64,000 bases of DNA from Cordia subcordata (GCA_028554755.1 JAPTOF010000026.1:1798001-1862000), one strand, 5' to 3'; counted from the first letter of the stretch, positions 1-11,865 are shown. The notes: generated from the letters alone by a model not told the origin. Made by a program: numbers and translations.

Positions 1-225
1 GAATTTACTATCAAATTTAAAATCATAAAAAATTAATTAATTTCATAATATAAAGGAAAAAATTAAAAATAGCTTATTAAATAGCATTAGCACAAAATAT
101 TAGAGAAAAAAATTAAATTCAGTTTAAAATATCTTTCTCCTAACATATACATTTAAATTGAATGAAATTTCTTTGTAACTTACTACATGATTTCTCTTCG
201 AATTAGTAAACTTTTCATAGATACG

Positions 226-226
226 A

Positions 227-287
<61 letters not shown>

Positions 288-312
288 GTAATAGTAATAG
301 TAGTAGTAGTAG
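226..312. repeat. (AAT)n microsatellite
   Basis: About 29 units of AAT, grading into AGT units at the right end. The minus strand would read poly-leucine here, but this is a simple repeat and not a gene. Confidence 0.95.
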
Positions 313-367
313 AACAAAATTTATATCATGCACAAAATGACAAAGATAATTTAAATTCTATCTTTTA

Positions 368-438
368 TATACATACATACATATATGCATATATATATAT
401 ACATATATACATATATATATATATACACACATACATAT
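368..438. repeat. AT/ACAT microsatellite
   Basis: Alternating TA, CATA and CA units. The rest of 1-1100 is AT-rich with no coding signal that I can support. Confidence 0.9.
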
Positions 439-1109
439 CAAATTGAATCTACGCTTTTTTTTCTAGTGCAATGTATAACCTTTTTACAATGATAAAATAT
501 TTTTAAAATATAAAATAAAAAAATAAAGTAAGTAAAAGATAATAATTTTTGGTCATGGAAATAAAAAATAACAAATGAAATTAAATACTCAATAATAGCT
601 CAAAAGAAAAATCGATAAACTTGCCCTTAATATAAGTTATTGTTTGGCAAAACCTGTGTCATGGGGGAATTGGATAAAGCTAAAAGTTCATAGGAGAATT
701 TGGGTTTTAGTGTGAAATTCATGGGGATAAATGGCTTTATCCCCTAAATAATATAAGACCACCATGACATCCTTGTAAGAAACACGAAAAAGAAATTAAT
801 ACTAATTAACAACGTTTTTCTAGTTGAGCTTGTCATGATAGAATTGAAGCAATTTATGCTACTGTTCTGTGATATAAATTAGAATGCTCCTCTTTTTCAT
901 TTTAAAGACCATCACATTGATTTGGCTTGTGTTAGTACATTATGCAAGGAGGCCTACTGTTCTTAATGTTTTTTAACTTTTTCAATGACTTTGGTACCGG
1001 GAAAGAAGAAAATATATTTAAACTCGGATAATGTTTGCAAAGAAAATGCAAAATGTTGATAGCGAGCTAAACACATTTTCCCCTAGGATTCTAAATATTT
1101 TATTTTCGA

Positions 1110-1775
1110 GAAAAAGTGTTAGACCCTCCTGTGATATATCAAAAGTTTATTGAACCTCCCATGGTTTGAAAGTCCCTCATAATCCCCCTGTGTTCCAAAA
1201 GTGCATCGTAATTCCCTGCCATTTAAAAAATTAGTTATCTCTAATCATATTTTTTCTGTGTCCAAATTAATGTTTGTTCAAAATTACCCAAACTACCATT
1301 TTCTTTTTTACCTAAAAAATGTTGCTAAAAGGATATAAAGGATCTTATTATCTTCCTAGTCATCTCTATGCAGCATGCAACTATTGGCGTCATGAGTGGT
1401 GGCAACAGAGATTGCTAATTTTTCCAGTTACAAAAGTATATGATATATTTATTTTATGGTAATAGATTAAAACATAAATTATTTATAACCTAGTCGGTTA
1501 GAGTATTTGTTGTTTTAATTTAAGGTTGAGGATCAAATTATTTTAGTAGCATTTCTTTTGTAAAATTGAGAAGGATAGTTTAAGTAATTTTGAACAAAAA
1601 AATTAATTTGGACACAAATAAAAAAAATATAATAAAAACAGTTTTTTTAATGTTAAGAGGAGTCTATTGCACTTTTAATGGACCATTAAGAGATTAGGAG
1701 GGATTCTCTAGACTACATGGGGGTCTAATGGACTTCTAATGGACCACAGGGGAAATTTAGTACATTTTACCCTTT
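1110..1775. mobile_element. Foldback/MITE-like element with long inverted arms
   Basis: The arm at about 1110-1310 and the arm at about 1566-1775 are diverged inverted copies. The best match is the inner part, where TGTGTCCAAATTAAT followed by GTTCAAAATTAC occurs in both orientations. The arms carry stacked CCTCCTGTG/CCCCCTGTG-type motifs. There is no transposase. I could not fix a target duplication, so the superfamily is open; a MULE-derived MITE is one possibility. Confidence 0.6.
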
Positions 1776-2419
1776 TTTTTTCTTGTCGAGGACTCTAAAC
1801 TGTAAGTTGATATTTGAGGTTTGAGTTTTCTCAAAAAATATTGATTAATCTAATAGCTTAAGTTTGGAATGCCCGTGATTTTGTTAAAAAATATTAATCA
1901 ATCTAATGACTTATGCCATGGAATAAGACAGCAAATTACTAAGCTTGCTCAACAAAATAATTGTGTTAATATCTATAATGACAATATTTTCTTTTTTTTT
2001 TATGGTGCACTATTACAGCTAGACAGAAGATTGGACAAAATAATATTGCTGCATGAATGTTTAGAATTTAGAACAAAAGAAATATATTTTTAATTCATAA
2101 TTATTTTTTAGATAAAATTAATTGACCTTTAATTCATACCAAATATATAATAAAAAATAGATTACACCCAAGCATCGGGCAAGGTTTAGACTACTTAATA
2201 CAATATTTTAGCAACTTAATCTAATGGTTTATTTTTCGGATACTATCTTGAGAAATTAATTTTATCTTCCTAATTCCCCTCAATAGTAACTTAATCTAAT
2301 GATTTAGTTTCTGATACGGTCTCGAGAAATTAATTTTATCTTTCTAATTCGACTCAATAACTCATTTTTCTTGCTTTCTTTGTCTCTTTTTCTTTTAGTG
2401 ATGATGAAGATAATAACAA

Positions 2420-3375
2420 ACTTTTTATGGTAAATTTCATGTTACTCTCCTGCGATATGCAAAAGTATCACGTTACCCCTCTTTGTTTCGAAAACTTCAA
2501 ATCATTCTCTTGTGTTTTTTCGAAATTTATCACGTTGCTCTCCTCCGTCGATTTCTCCGTTAGATTTGAGTCACACGCGCTAAAAATGCAGTTGGTCTAA
2601 CATTTTTACGCATTTTACCTTCTATTTGGACGAAAATATCCTTAGGATGACAAAAAAAGATAAATTTTACTTTATCCCTGTTATATGCAAAAGTATTACG
2701 TTACCCCCTGTGTTTCCAAAACTTCATATCGTCCCCTTGTGTTTTTTCAAAATTTGTCATGTTACTTCCTTCTGTCAATTTTTTCATCAGATTTGAGCCA
2801 CACGTGTTAGAAACATCACTGGTCTGTCATTTTTACTCGTTTTACTTTCTATTTACACTTTACCTTCTATTTGGACAAAAGATAACAAATTCCTTATTTC
2901 ATTTTTTTCCTTCGTTCTTTGCATTGAATCATATCACCATACTTGATTAAAATCCATGTAATTGCAAATGAAAAGCTCCAACCTCCTCGGCCATTCGCCA
3001 AAAAAAAAAAAGCAAAAGAAGAAGAAAAAAGAAAGAAAGAAAAATATGGATCACTCTAATGTCTGGAATTCTCACAAGGGAGATTTGAGGTTTTGGGAAT
3101 ACAGAAGGCAACATGATACTTTCACATATTACAGGGAGATAACATGATACTTTCACATATCACAGTGGAGTAATGTAAAATTTACCATCTAGGAATTAGA
3201 GATGCAATTTTATCATTTTAAGCTTGGATTTAACAATGTTAGTGTTGAACTAATAATAAGGTAGGGTGTGATCAATTTTGGAAAAACACAAGAGATGGTA
3301 TGAAGTTTTTGAATATAGGGGAGTAACGTGATACTTTGGTGTATCATCAGGGGGTAACGTAAATTTTTCCCAACT
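2420..3375. mobile_element. Compound foldback repeat, family copy 1
   Basis: Two direct copies of a roughly 200-bp module (near 2430-2640 and 2670-2880) contain GCAAAAGTATCACGTTACC-like text, a TTGTGTTTTTTC tract and a GATTTGAGYCACACG motif. Related text returns inverted at about 3100-3370, giving a foldback structure. A purine-rich tract at 3000-3045 lies between the arms. The same module recurs at 61581-62698, so this is a dispersed family. No coding capacity is visible. Confidence 0.65.
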
Positions 3376-3518
3376 TTTTATTGTCTTTTTTGCCCACTTC
3401 TTTTATTTTTCTTCTCTGCTTTAGAACTGATTATGCGGATGATTATGCTTTAGTTGTCGACAACGACAAGATTTATGATTTCAAAATACTAATTTCTCAA
3501 TTGATTTTATCACGCAAT

Positions 3519-3762
3519 CACTATTAAAAACTGATGAATCTGAGATGGAAAATTTGAGACAAAAATTTTCTGTCTCAAATTGAGATGGATCTAATAATTT
3601 AAAACAAATTTGAAACTGAATTACTCCGTCTAAAAATTTGGGATGAGGGTTTTTAAATGGAAAATTTCTGTCTCAAATTCCATGTCAAATCTAATTTGGG
3701 ACGAAATTTTTTAAGTTTAAGTTATAAATTTTCCATCTCAAATTCAAAAATTTTTTGTAGTA
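3519..3762. mobile_element. CACTA-type MITE with AAT target duplication
   Basis: The 244-bp element starts CACTA and ends TAGTA, close to the CACTA/TAGTG termini of the CACTA superfamily. The ends are inverted: the start runs into GAATCTGAGATGG, and the reverse complement of the end runs into GAATTTGAGATGG. Both sides are flanked by AAT (3516-3518 and 3763-3765), matching the 3-bp target duplication of this superfamily. Internal GAGATGG/CCATCTC motifs repeat in both orientations. It has no ORF and is non-autonomous. Confidence 0.8.
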
Positions 3763-3765
3763 AAT

Positions 3766-4395
3766 TATTAGTATTTTTTATCTACATTATTTTTATTGAT
3801 CTTGTTATTATTCTTTATTAGGTATTATATGCCAGATCATCAATAAGCTTAATGAAATATGTAATTATTTAATTTTGACATTTAATATGAAGATTTTTTT
3901 TAATAATTATAATAAAACGTTATAACATTAATTACCCCGAAATCCAACTTTTTCTAAACCTAGACTTAGTGTAATTTGTCTTTTAACTTATTTTCATTTT
4001 TTCTGCTGCTAAGAAGAGGAGAAGAGAAAAAGAGGGCGAAAAAAGCTAGTGTGTAAGGGTTCGAAAATAAAAGATAACAATTTAGAAAATAAACAAAGAA
4101 AGATGATTACATTTATAATGTGCTTGAAGCAAATAGCAAATGCAATCACTTTTCATATGGGTTTTCTTGGAATATCAGAATCAGGTCCAAAAAAATATAG
4201 TATTGTACAGTCCCTTGATTGGTTTTTAAAATAATACTAAAGACTAAAAAAATTATAGTTGCAATGACAAAAAATCAATAAGCAGAATTCGAAGTCTCTA
4301 TCCTGTTTCCTTTTCTCTTTTGTACAATGAACAGAATTTCAGGTCTTGATCCAGTAGCAAGAATTGTCATCAGAAATTATGTAATCTTCCCTCTT
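3766..4395. other. Intergenic DNA 3' of the NAC gene
   Basis: AT-rich sequence without a supported gene. The part next to 4396 is the likely 3' UTR of the minus-strand NAC gene; I could not place a polyadenylation site with confidence. Confidence 0.6.
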
Positions 4396-7300
4396 TCAAT
4401 AGTTTTGCTCGATTCCTCTACTCTCATCTGCTTCTGTAAAAGCCAAACCGCATGAAGCATTACATAACTTATTTGCATCAGTGCCATCACCATTAGCCTG
4501 CAATTTTTCCAGCATCCCAAATGAGCATAAAGACATAGAAAGGAATGCAAATAGATCTATATATCTTATCCATACGAAAAGTTAAAAAGTGGAAAGCGGC
4601 AAGAAATAGTACTGAAGCCCATACCTGAAGCATTTCAGAATCCCAGCCTACCGAATTAGATCTCTCAGGGAGCCTAGCAAGTTCGTTAAAGCCTGAATTA
4701 TTCTGATTTGTTCCAAAAGGATTGACCCCATAGTAAGGTCCTTCCACATTGCTATACGAGTTGTGCGTTGCATTTAAGTTGGTGCCAGTTGGGTTATTCT
4801 CATTTAAATTAACTACAGCAGTTGAATTCAATGGTTGTTGCAGATCACTAAGCTCCAGGAAGGCATCGGGATAGGGCATCAGGTTAAGCACACAATTGGC
4901 TTCCTGAATTGCAGAGAAAATGGTTCCACTGTCACCTAAACCAGGCCAGTCAATGAGGTCGCCTAAATCATGGTACAAGTCGTCTCCATCTGAACAAGGT
5001 ACAGAGGTCATGCTTCTCTGATGATTATTGTTGTCCAACACCTATATAACAATTAAGAACTGAGATCAGAGAGGTTATAATCACCAGCAAGTTCATAATT
5101 CACATTGGATTCTGCTAATGAGAAAACGATAATATATCTAACATGATAATGTTCTAGGAGTAACAGAGGCCATGAAGTTATACATTCACAATATCAAGGC
5201 TACAGCACATAAAAAAACAGGTTTTAGTTTAACTTGGGAAGTTTATTATATAGAAAAGTTGTGTCAATTCATCAGAAACTATTCAAGAACATCGACACTA
5301 GCTCTATAGTAAGATCAAAAACCTGATGCCAACATCCTTCACCCTTCAACACAGATAAGCAACAACTTAAATGATGGGAGAACAAGAATTCAATTACTTG
5401 TGCCAATAGAGCAACATTTCAGTGAACCTGTAAAACTACCAATATTCCCATGAAGGCAAACTGCACTAAGAAACTCATACGCACTTCTGACATGCTACAG
5501 CACAATTTCCAGCTATGCACAGAAACAGAACAGCAATTTTAGTTTAGAATCAGTCTCATCATAATCAAAGAATATCATGGAAAGGCCAACAGTAACTGTA
5601 GTTGGTAGATGGACAGAATCTCCATTGTTCTGAAGGCCTAGGCATTTAAGTTTCTTCTAATTTCCTAGGACCAACTTTGCTCCTTTTCAATAGAATCACA
5701 AAAAATGTTGCCCTAGAGATGGGGAAACTAGCAGGTGCCAGTCAGCGCATGGTACCCATCTGGTCAGGTTAATGTCAATTAAATTATTTTTGGTAAATGA
5801 TAAAAAATTAACAAATAGCAGAAGAAATGTGCATCATTTTGCATTAAGGGATATCACTTTGTCAAACAATATGAAGACATAGTAAGCCCTTAGAAAGGTG
5901 CCACATACCAAGAACATACCTCATTATTGTCATTATGACCAGAAGGAAGAGTGTTATCTCCATTACAAGAACTGAGCAAACAACGAATAATATCATCATC
6001 TGGCACATCCAAGTTCGTAGGAGCCCCACCAGAAGATGGACCAGATTCCAGTAAAGACCAGCTAGATGTGCTTCCAGGAATAGCCTTGCTTGTTATAAAG
6101 GAGCAGCTAGGGTTTAGAGTACTATCTCCATCACAAGAAGCGAACGAACGAAGAATATCTTCATTTGGCACATCCAAGTTCATATGAGCTCCACCAGAAG
6201 ATGGACCAGGTTCTGCTAAAGACCAGCTGGATGTGCTTTCAGGAAAACCCTTGCTTGTTACAACAGAGCAGCTAGGGTTTTCAGGAGCTGCAACTAAACT
6301 AGCACCACCACCAGCAGGAACACAAGATGGGAAAGTTTGGTAACGATCCTCAACATCATGATCCCACTCTTCCTCTTTAAATGGTGCCCCATATTGTGCA
6401 CTGTTTTTGGGGCCTGGACCATTCTTATGGAAGACTTTACAGAGCACGTATGAGTCCTACAAAATAAGTATATTAGGTCAGAACAGGAAAAACTATGACA
6501 ACCACCCACCAGATAAGGGTCAAGGCAAAAAACAATGTCTGGGGGATGAGAAGTGTATAAATTATCCAAAATATTCTCTCATGGAGGCATTGATTTGAAA
6601 GACAACAGGTCATCATAAAGAAAAAGAGAATTTCCAACATGAGAACTCATGAGTAATATGAGCAGAAGTCAACCAAACAAACACAGTTTAACAGGCGAGT
6701 TACCTAATCTGACATTCGGACACTTATTTACACTATAACAATGGCCTAAGAAGATTTGGTTCGAAGAAGGGACTTAAAAAAGAAAATTTAACAAAACAAT
6801 AATATTCATAATTATCTTTTCAGATTTCCTATATTTTCAGCTAAAGGAATAATGTCAAATAGGAAGAAAGACAACTGATGATAATGAGGACATTCAGCAT
6901 CTTCCATCAGCCAATTAGAGATTAATAAGCACTTCACAAGAGACTAAGACCTATTCCCTTTACCAATCAGTTAAAGTTGGTTAAGTCAAAAAAAACAAAA
7001 GTGGAAACGTAAACTGTGATATCGGAAAATTTAGTGACAGAATTGTTGCTTACGATGATCTTTCTCGAGAACATATAACCAAGCAGAAAGGAAGGGGGGG
7101 TGTTGCGACGAAAGAAGAAGAATTAAAATATTGACAGTTGACTTAATAAAATAACTAAATAAATAAAGAGATCATGAATGAATAAGCATATACAAGTAGA
7201 AATGCATAGAGTACCTGACTGATTCCTGCATCAGTTAACTGTTTATCCAGAATCCTGTATTCATGTATAACCCAATCGGTTCTCTTACCATTTGGTGCAT

Positions 7301-7944
7301 GACCTTGGTGGAAAACCAAGGTCTTAACCATTCCAACATTGTTGTCCTTATATAAAACAGCTCTATCCTTTCCAGTAGTTTTCCAGTATCCAGTTTCAGT
7401 TGCACGGTTCATTCTACCCCCACTAGCATACTTTCTCTCTCTAGGGCAAAAGAAGTACCACTCAAGATCCCTACTTTTCAAGCAAGATTTATCTGAAAGG
7501 GAAGAAGTACAGATAGAGGTTATACAAAAATCAAACAACGTGCAAACTCGGAAATAAAAGACAGCCAAAAAAAAAAGAGACAGAAAACAATATCTTCAAA
7601 GGCCACCAAAAGGATTAAGTTTACCATTAGTATCACCCAAAAGTTATCACCCATTTGACCCTCATGTGTATGCCTAGTTTGCAAGCCAACTAGATAGTAA
7701 CTTATAACGTGAATAAAATGCTACCAGAAGCAAGGAAATTAGCAACCCAATTACCAGATTGCAAATAGGTAAACAAGAGTTTGGTACCTGGAAGATCCCA
7801 TGGAGAAAACTTGTAAATGTTGAGCTCCGAAATAGCTTCAAAATAGAATTTCCTTCCCAACACCTTGCGTTTCAAGTAGTACATTACCAACTCCACATCA
7901 GTTGGGTGGAAACGGAACCCAGGAGGAAGGGGCATACTTGCCAT
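4396..7944 (-). CDS. NAC082: NAC-domain transcription factor, NAC082-like (five coding exons)
   Basis: Predicted nuclear DNA-binding transcription factor. The coding exons, each with GT..AG borders, are 7944-7788, 7492-7215, 6456-5920, 5041-4625 and 4497-4396. They sum to 1491 nt, or 496 residues plus stop, with no frame break. The start is the ATG at 7944, which opens the NAC domain directly ([20 protein letters not shown]). The NAC subdomains follow over residues 1-160: [58 protein letters not shown] and [11 protein letters not shown]. The tail is acidic and Ser/Asn-rich, as expected of an activation region, and holds a tandem 55-residue duplication. Placement in the NAC082/NAC103 group rests on the PTDVELV variant and the [14 protein letters not shown] motif from memory; other NAC groups remain possible. 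The NAC assignment itself is certain. Confidence 0.9.
5947..6279 (-). repeat. In-frame tandem duplication inside NAC exon 3
   Basis: The two copies run from 6279 to 6115 and from 6114 to about 5947 on the coding strand, with a period of 165 nt. Both begin NPSCS and share STSSWSL, GPSSGGA and NLDVP followed by an acidic DI[IL]R segment. About 29 of the first 40 residues agree. The period is a multiple of three, so the frame is kept and the C-terminal region is lengthened. Confidence 0.9.
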
Positions 7945-8147
7945 CGGGGAATGACAAAAGAATGCCGCACACAGACAGTTTATGAAATCCACACAATGCT
8001 TGTGGTCCTTACTAGGACAACAATGATCCCTATGCTCAACAATCTTTCAGCAGTATTTTATATGAAATAGAACTTAGACGGAGAAACTCGTATATAGACT
8101 ACAGTCCCCCCAAAAACGACCACCCTCCAAGCACTATGCAGTAAATG

Positions 8148-8261
8148 TCAAGTCCAATGTCGAAAAAGGATCTTCCGTGAACATAAAAGCGTCCCTTGGT
8201 TCATAAAACAAAAGGCACTCCAAACAAAAAACTGATACTTCTTCGTATAACCAAAAGACAT
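8148..8261 (-). CDS. Upstream ORF (37 codons) in the NAC leader
   Basis: A complete ATG-to-TGA reading frame on the coding strand ends about 200 nt before the NAC start codon, if that stretch is unspliced. Its C-terminus is GTLLCSRKILFRHWT. The frame stays open upstream to an ATG at 8399, which would give a longer form. A shorter overlapping frame (ATG at 8184, stop ending at 8134) lies in another register. An acceptor-like CCAG sits directly before the 8261 ATG, so the ORF may begin the second leader exon. From memory and unchecked, NAC082 transcripts in Arabidopsis carry a conserved-peptide uORF that represses translation. The uORF could be intronic if the leader acceptor lies nearer the NAC ATG. 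Confidence 0.55.
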   Translation of the reverse strand: MSFGYTKKYQFFVWSAFCFMNQGTLLCSRKILFRHWT

Positions 8262-9039
8262 CTGGCGTGCAATGCAGAACCTAACATTTGAAACATAGTC
8301 AGCCTCCCTTAAGATTGACTTGCAACATAATCCGTGTAAAAAAAAGATATAAACCCACAAATCAATAAAATTCCACAAGCCCAGATCAAGATCAGGCATC
8401 AAAACCCTTTAAAAGGAACACAAACCCATTAATCCTCATCAAAACAAAGAAAACTCAAACGAACAAGAGGCCTAAAAAACAACGTCGGCTTTAGAACCAA
8501 GGCTTGTCCATTGATATTCAAAATACAATCAGTAGAAAACAGAATTGCTCCCAAAATAAACCTTCAAGTTGCTCAATTCCAAATTTAGCATCCAAACACT
8601 AAAAAATCCATGAACATTCATTTATTTCTAGCAAAACTAACACTATTTTAAAACAACGTTAAAATCTCCACATAAGTAGAACAATCTTTTTTTTCAACCA
8701 TAATCAGTCAAGTGAGTTTCTCCCTATCCACCAAGTCAAAATTAACTAAAATCCGAAGCAAAACATAAAAACAACAGGGAAAGAAATCAGAACTGCGAAC
8801 ATGAGCAAGCAAAATAGATACGCAGATACACACACAGAGACGCATATTTTTCAATCCGAAAACCAGTTAACAAAAAAAGAGCCTCAGAGACTAAAAAGCC
8901 CTAAGTAATAGAAGCCTCAGAGAATAAAGAAAACCCTAAGAATCAAAAACAAACCGAAAAAACAATAGAGAGACTATTGATCATATCAAAAGACAAAATC
9001 GATGAAGAACAAAAGAAAAAGAGAGAAAAAGCTTACAGA

Positions 9040-9180
9040 AAGAGAGGCGGAGAGCGCGACGGCGATTGGGGAAAGTGATGGAGGAGCGAAATCGGAGAAG
9101 TAAATAGGAGTTTGCGTAGGGTTTACGAGTTGGGAGCGGAAGCGTTTGTGTGTGTTTTTGTGTGTGTGTGTGGTGAGAAC
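9040..9180 (-). promoter_or_regulatory. Probable first leader exon of the NAC gene with telo-box
   Basis: On the coding strand this is a C/T-rich leader-like stretch ending CTCTTTCT followed by GTAAGC, a good 5' splice site near 9039. It contains AAACCCTA (complement of 9117-9124), the telo-box found near transcription starts of many plant ribosome and translation genes. The start of transcription is not determined; 9180 is an estimate. Confidence 0.55.
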
Positions 9181-9239
9181 TTAAGCCCGTTTTGGAGGGA
9201 AGGAAGCTTCCTGTGCATTCTCATTGGTTTATTTGCCTA

Positions 9240-9840
9240 TTTCCTTTTTTTTTTTTTCTCCTTTTCAATTACCATAATTACCTATTAAATTTATCTCAAA
9301 CTAACACTTTTGTGTTTCATGTTTTACATAATTTTTATTTATTCTTAATAATATACGTGAGACATAATTATATAAATTTATTTTTGCATTGAATTATATC
9401 TTTTGGTATATGCAGTTAAAATTGCTATTTAAAACTCTATTTATTTATTTAAATTCTTTACTTTATTTTTAGAATTTTCTTTAATTTTTTATTTCCAACT
9501 TCTAATTTTAATGTTTTAATATTTTCATATTTGAATTCTTTATTTTTCCAAGTACTGAGTTCTTTAATTATTTAATTTTATGATTCATTTTAAAGTTTTA
9601 CGTTTATTTTTTTATTTTTCTAAATTTTAACTTTAATTTTTTTTGAAATTTTAAATTCTTTATTTTTAAATTTTTAATTATTAATTTCTTTTTTATTATT
9701 ACTTTTATGATTTTACTTTTTTACTTTTCTTAATATTTTAATTTTCTAAATTTCAATTATTAAATTTTTTATTTTATTATGTTTTATTTTTAATTTTTAA
9801 AATTTTATTTTTATTAATATATGTTATGCAAGTGCTAATG
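9240..9840. repeat. Very AT-rich low-complexity tract
   Basis: About 600 bp made almost wholly of TTTAATTTTT-like words, lying between the NAC promoter side and the gypsy relic. No gene or defined element is visible in it. Confidence 0.8.
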
Positions 9841-9943
9841 TGCCACTTCAAAATGGCTTAGAAAAGAAAAAGTTACAAATGTTTATGTCGCAAGAAGTTT
9901 ATATGACACCCTAAAATAGCTTAACAAAGAAGAAGTTTAATAT

Positions 9944-9948
9944 CATAT

Positions 9949-9989
<41 letters not shown>

Positions 9990-10022
9990 ACATGCATGCA
10001 CAGACACACATACATATATACT
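9944..10022. repeat. (TA)n/(CA)n microsatellite
   Basis: A run of TA broken by CATA, passing into CA/CACA units. Confidence 0.9.
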
Positions 10023-10198
10023 AGTGTTCTTGGAACTTGTGCTTTCCATGGGTTAACAATTTTTTCTTATTAAGTAGAAAGTATATAATATTCTTGAATT
10101 TTGTTATGGTCAAAATGTAATATTAAAATCTTTTGAGATGATTTTGTGAATATAATATTCTTTATAACTTTTTGTTTTCTCTCTTTCTCATCATTTAA

Positions 10199-10917
10199 AT
10201 GTTTTAGCTGTTTGGGAATGGGACATAAAACCTCATGATGTCCCAGTAAACAGAGTCTGACATTTTGAATTTCTACCATTTACAAGTTGAAAGATGTTCC
10301 ATTCCCAATAACTATGTTGCTACTAGACAATAGTCATGTTGAAATGGAAGATGGGGAAGATAACTGCAAGTCTATGCCACCATCAAAAGATTGCTCAGAC
10401 AATGAGGAAGCTTCAGTTGAAACCAGTCAAGCTCTAGTGGTATTAAGGGCTGTACATATCCAAGTTAAGGAGGAAGAAGATGATAAACGAAGGGAGAATA
10501 TCTTCTACGCTAGATGCCATGTGAAGGACCAAGTTTATGGACTTATAATTGATGGGGGTAGCTGTGTAAACGTCGCAAGCAAGTTGATAGTAGAAAAGCT
10601 CAAATTGCCAACAATCAAACGTCCAAGAACCTATAGGCTACAATGACTAAATAAAAGTGGAGAAATCAAGGTTATGAACCAAGTTTTAGTTTCTTTATCT
10701 ATTGGAAAGTATAAGGATGAGATAATGTGTGATATGGTACCCATGCAAGCAAGTCATATTCTCCTTGGAAGACCTTGGCAATTTGATAGGCACACTATCC
10801 ATGATGGCTAGAGCAACTATTATACCATTGACAAAGACCGAAAGAAGATCATCCTCATTCCCTTACCACCAAGAGAAGTTCATGAGGAACAAGCCAACAT
10901 CAAGAGATTGGTTATAG
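10199..10917 (+). pseudogene. Ty3/gypsy relic: gag zinc knuckle and aspartic protease
   Basis: At about 10199-10250 a knuckle of the form CFSC-LGMG-H-x4-C can be read, with a stop inside it. A 119-codon open segment at 10287-10646 holds the retroviral-type protease active site as LIIDGGSCVNVAS. A stop follows, and the same frame continues with LVSLSIGKYKDE and HILLGRPWQFDR, both standard in plant gypsy protease domains. No reverse transcriptase, RNase H or integrase follows in this strand, so the element is internally deleted or truncated as well as mutated. The same family may supply the LTR-like sequence that follows. Confidence 0.85.
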
Positions 10918-11039
10918 CAAATACCAAAGGAGAAATACACATGGATGAGAACCAAAAAAAAACACACGAAAGAAAGTAAGTGCTTGGATAGTAAAGAACA
11001 ATGAGAGAAAAGTGAGATCCACATTTAACGTAACTAGCC

Positions 11040-11660
11040 TTTCTCCTTTTGCTATTTTGGATTCTAGGGCAAATCCTTCTAAGGAGGGAGGGAATGATGC
11101 AAAGCATCTTTGGGGGCTTCTATTATGAGCCAACTTGAAAAGGATCCAATTGTATTAGGTTAAGCCTCAGATTTAATTTTCTTTTAAATAAAAACATATG
11201 ACTAGCATATGCTTCATTAAACTTTAAGTTATTTGGACCATTTTGTAATTAGGGATTTAGGGTTTCATTTATGTTTATTTCTTTTTCCAATAAGGAAATT
11301 AGGGTTTCATTTATGCTTATATAAGGGATGCTTATGACCTTTGTAAGAACAAGTTCTATTTTATAATTTTAAATGAGACAATTATTCTCTTATCATTCCT
11401 TAGTGTTTTCTCTGGTGCTCAAGTGGATTCTTGATACTATTCTCTTTATAGTGTTGGTTCCCAACTCATTTATAGCTATGGGGTCTTCATTCTATCAAAT
11501 TATAACTTTGGTTCTTGATTCTTTATAACCAACGGGTCAACTTTCATCTATCTTTCATTTTGATTCCTATTTGGACATTCTTGGGTTGATTTCTAACATT
11601 TTATTATAAGGTCTTGTTGCTTCAGTCATTGAGGTTCGTATCACGAAGCCAATTGTGTAG
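11040..11660 (+). repeat. Probable 3' end and LTR of the gypsy relic
   Basis: A short frame near 11060-11105 reads SRANPSKEGGNDAKH, which resembles the end of gypsy polyproteins. It is followed by non-coding sequence with a TATATAAGGG box at about 11318 and a leader-like stretch, as in an LTR. I could not set exact LTR borders and see no second LTR. Confidence 0.45.
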
Positions 11661-11865
11661 GAAGGGAGATTGTAGCATGCGATGCCATGTAGAAAGCCAC
11701 GAAGAGATGGGGCTAAGTAAAGAGATTAGATGACGAGATTGAAGGAGGAGCAATGGTCATCAAGGGAGAGTTGTTAGTGACAAAGGTCCAGCAGTCGTGG
11801 AAGATAGAGTAGCCATGGTGGACTTGGAGAGAAGCAACAAAGTGGGTGAAAAAATTAGGATAGGA

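Noticed and set aside
124..333. Minus-strand frame with about 30 consecutive leucines
   Set aside because: It is the translation of the (AAT)n microsatellite.
7702..7992. N-terminal extension of the NAC protein to a start near 7992
   Set aside because: The codon there is GTG, and NAC proteins of this kind start just before PGFRFHPTD; the ATG at 7944 is the better start.
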